Assembly (NCBI GenBank): GCA_008360955.1
Contig: LUCM01001947.1
Location: 17,710-81,709, forward strand
Source: Fasciolopsis buskii
Taxonomy: Eukaryota; Platyhelminthes; Trematoda; Plagiorchiida; Fasciolidae
Direction of reading: 5' to 3'
DNA: 64,000 bases
The position numbers were made by a program, and so were the translations under genes. Positions 61,601 through 64,000 of this stretch are shown piece by piece. The first letter of the stretch is position 1, and the number at the start of each line of letters is the position of its first letter. Below the pieces are notes generated by a model. That model did no database searches, was not told the origin of the DNA, and saw nothing but the letters and a program-made list of their open reading frames with translations.

Positions 61601-64000
61601 GTGATCTAAGCGCGGACGTTGGGCAGAGAAACAACGAAAAATTCCGTTATCTCGTTCACTAGCATAATGTTTGGTAGTATTTGCTAAATTACTTTTCTTC
61701 TGATTACCTCGAAGCTGGAAAAGATCAATGGTTAAGGTGATCTGCTTCCTGGGACATGGTCGGTACTGCGATCATTTGTCTAGTCGCAATGTCTCCCGGA
61801 GAATAGTGCGAGTATTTTTGTGTGTTGCCCTTTGTACTTTTCAATCGGTTTGTCATTTGCAGAATGATGGGTTGAAGAATCGCGAAGTACAGTGCATATC
61901 CGAATTGATTTGGGTGAATCCACTCAAATGCAAACTGCAGGTTTCATCGTTGCTTATACGTGCACTCGTAGATGATTGAGTTATCACATTCTGTCGAATC
62001 CGGGTGCTTAGAAGATGCGTTTGTGCAGTTAGGGCGTGTGTTTCGTGTGATGGCAACTACGGTATTCTTTTCTTTTCCTTCACGTGCAAGCCCATTCCCT
62101 ATCCAGATTGTACATTCATTCTTTCTATTGGATCCGACAATTTGATGGGAAAACCATCGGTCTGTGCGGTTTGTCCCGCCGTTTGATGCGAAACAGAGAA
62201 AACAAACCTCTTATATCCCCTTGTCAAGCAGACAAGAGTGCAGGAACAAGTAACTTTTCTAATTCAGCCTAATCTGCAGTCCTCATTTCACGAAAAACTG
62301 GGCCAATTTCGTTACTTGTAAACATAAAGTGTTTGATGAATAAAACTTCCTCTCTCTGACTGGTAATCTATTGACGTTTACAAAAAAAAGTTCGAACTTG
62401 AATTGACCGGTATTGAAAATTGAGTGAATTGTCCTTGGAAAACCATTCACAACCGAGCTGTCGGTGTCAGATGCATAAATAGGGAAGGTTTTCTTTAGGT
62501 CCCAAGAATGAATTTCATTGTACCCGTGGAACACAACTCGAGACTAGTAGTCTATCGAAGCATCGCACCACTCGCACCGGAAATGGGTGTGCCAAATTAG
62601 AACAGAGAAGTAGGCGTACTGGAAAATCACTGGCGGGGCTAGTGTGTTTGGCGGATGGTGAATTATAATGAGTAGGTTCGGAGCTGAGTCATTAAACTGG
62701 CGATGATTAACCTGTAGTCCGGTTTATGGGAAAATTTGAGCCCATTTATTCTGTGTGGACGGAACAAGCGTTGGCGACAAGTGCTAATGATTACTTCATT
62801 GACAAGATTTCGCAGACGGAGAAGTGTTTGCCTGGATTGAAGTGAACAAGCAGCGCGATCTATTAGTTCATTGTTTTTCGGGATTCCGTGAGCACCATTT
62901 CGGAGATTTGTATTCTCTGCGTTAACAGTTGAAATAAGCTAAACTGCCAATTAGGTTAGGGAGTTGAAAATTACCGTCCGGCCAATACAAACTGACAATG
63001 CGGCCCGAACGACCAAATTTCTCTAGAGAGGCTGACTTTGAAAACACCTATTTTCAGTTTTCAAAACAATAACATTGAAAATGTGACGAATCACACACAA
63101 TGCAGGTGCCACCTATTTTGCTGCACTCTGAAGTTTCCTTTTTCTCTTACTATGAAGATTCTGGTGGGTATCAGCAAATATTATGAATTTACGAAGGGTT
63201 TCCCTCATTTCTTACCTTTATGAACTGTTTTAAGGCTATTTACTCAGAAATGACCTTGGCGGACAAAGTCAACTGGTCCGAAAACAAAAAAACGGGATCC
63301 TAATTGAATACGAAAATTTCGTAAACTACCTTGCATGGGACTGAGATTCTATTCTAGGCTATACCCATAAATGTTAACATCTGCAACCGAATCGGGGATT
63401 ATCAGGGTGAAGTTAGTTATTTGATAAGCAGGGTTTAGTAATCACTGCTGAGCATGAACCGGAAAAATGCTCATTAGGGTAGGATCTTGATTTACATTGA
63501 AGGAGACCTTACGCCAAAGTTATTCATGTGCACCAAATCAGTCGTTCACGTTGTTCGCTTGACGAGGAAACAGTGGGATAGATATAGTGAGCAGAAACGT
63601 TGCTTACTTTACGTTTCGTGTTTAAGCATGCCGAACGTTTTAAACTAAACAAGGTCATCAGATAGATAGCGTCGGACGAATAAACTACTCCAAACACATA
63701 AATTGTACTCAGAAAATCAGCCACACCCAAAACTGAATGCATGGCTGGTTATATTCATGTAAAAAGTTTACGACAGAAGTCCTTTTCTTCAATGCTCACG
63801 TATTATTATTTCATGCACCCCTGTGCCGATATAGAGGAGGGGAAGAACATTTCAGTGCTCCAGATACCAGCATATATAGAGGACAAAGTAAGTACGCTAT
63901 AAAGCAAGGAACGTGATTATCCTCTACAATAGTGGAAAATGTCGAATACGTTAACTGGGTGACTGGTTAATTTGGCTGATGGATGCAGGGCATATGGGGA
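55620..64000. other. No gene established to the window end; CT-rich tract
   Basis: Frames such as 56038-56403, 58353-58652, 60405-60779, 61728-61979 and 62004-62272 (all plus) lack clear splice sites or motifs. Behind 58431 a different frame (AQCNCRGIGQISCNENRTSS) is open and cysteine-containing and might be a small exon. A CT-rich tract lies at 59357-59403. No repeat family member is recognised. Confidence 0.35.
59357..59403. repeat. CT-rich simple repeat
   Basis: CCCT units are followed by an interrupted (CT)n run. Confidence 0.85.

Overview
The window looks like eukaryotic nuclear DNA, most likely from a digenean fluke or related flatworm. No polycistronic gene arrangement or Shine-Dalgarno context is visible. 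Coding sequence is sparse and split by multi-kilobase GT-AG introns. The repeats are degraded Penelope-like retroelement pieces and tRNA-headed SINEs, one family of which carries a hammerhead ribozyme built like the schistosome Sm-alpha elements. The species assignment is inference from these features; no diagnostic gene is present.

Region 2.2-12.6 kb (minus strand) holds the one gene that can be reconstructed confidently. Four exons (12220-12600, 10971-11442, 6231-6335, 2952-4441) join with consistent splice phases into an 815-residue type I membrane protein. It has a signal peptide, a cysteine-rich Ig-like ectodomain, a Thr-rich stalk, one transmembrane helix and a cytoplasmic tail of about 500 residues with a Gln-rich stretch. 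I do not recognise an orthologue. Two SINE copies of one family (2258-2372, 5182-5300) lie at its 3' end and in its last intron.

Region 18.8-21.2 kb (plus strand) has a run of candidate exons with good splice signals and a loose, unproven resemblance to the end of a Frizzled cysteine-rich domain followed by a netrin-like region. Region 22.2-22.6 kb holds a head-to-head pair of hammerhead SINEs, one with an apparently complete ribozyme. Region 25.4-26.1 kb is a frameshifted Penelope-like reverse transcriptase remnant. Region 28.8-29.5 kb (minus) is a broken reading frame of unknown identity, followed by another tRNA-derived SINE near 30 kb.

Region 37-40.3 kb (minus) has candidate exons of a secreted or membrane protein around a second head-to-head SINE pair. 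Regions 43.6, 49.2 and 54.3 kb (plus) have isolated candidate exons, the last with a stop codon and a poly(A) signal. A decayed hammerhead SINE lies at 52.5 kb and a GIY-YIG endonuclease remnant of a Penelope-like element at 55.4 kb. The rest, including everything after 55.6 kb, looks like intron or intergenic DNA with microsatellites. Apart from the 2.9-12.6 kb gene, exon calls are tentative because they rest on reading frame and splice motifs read by eye.
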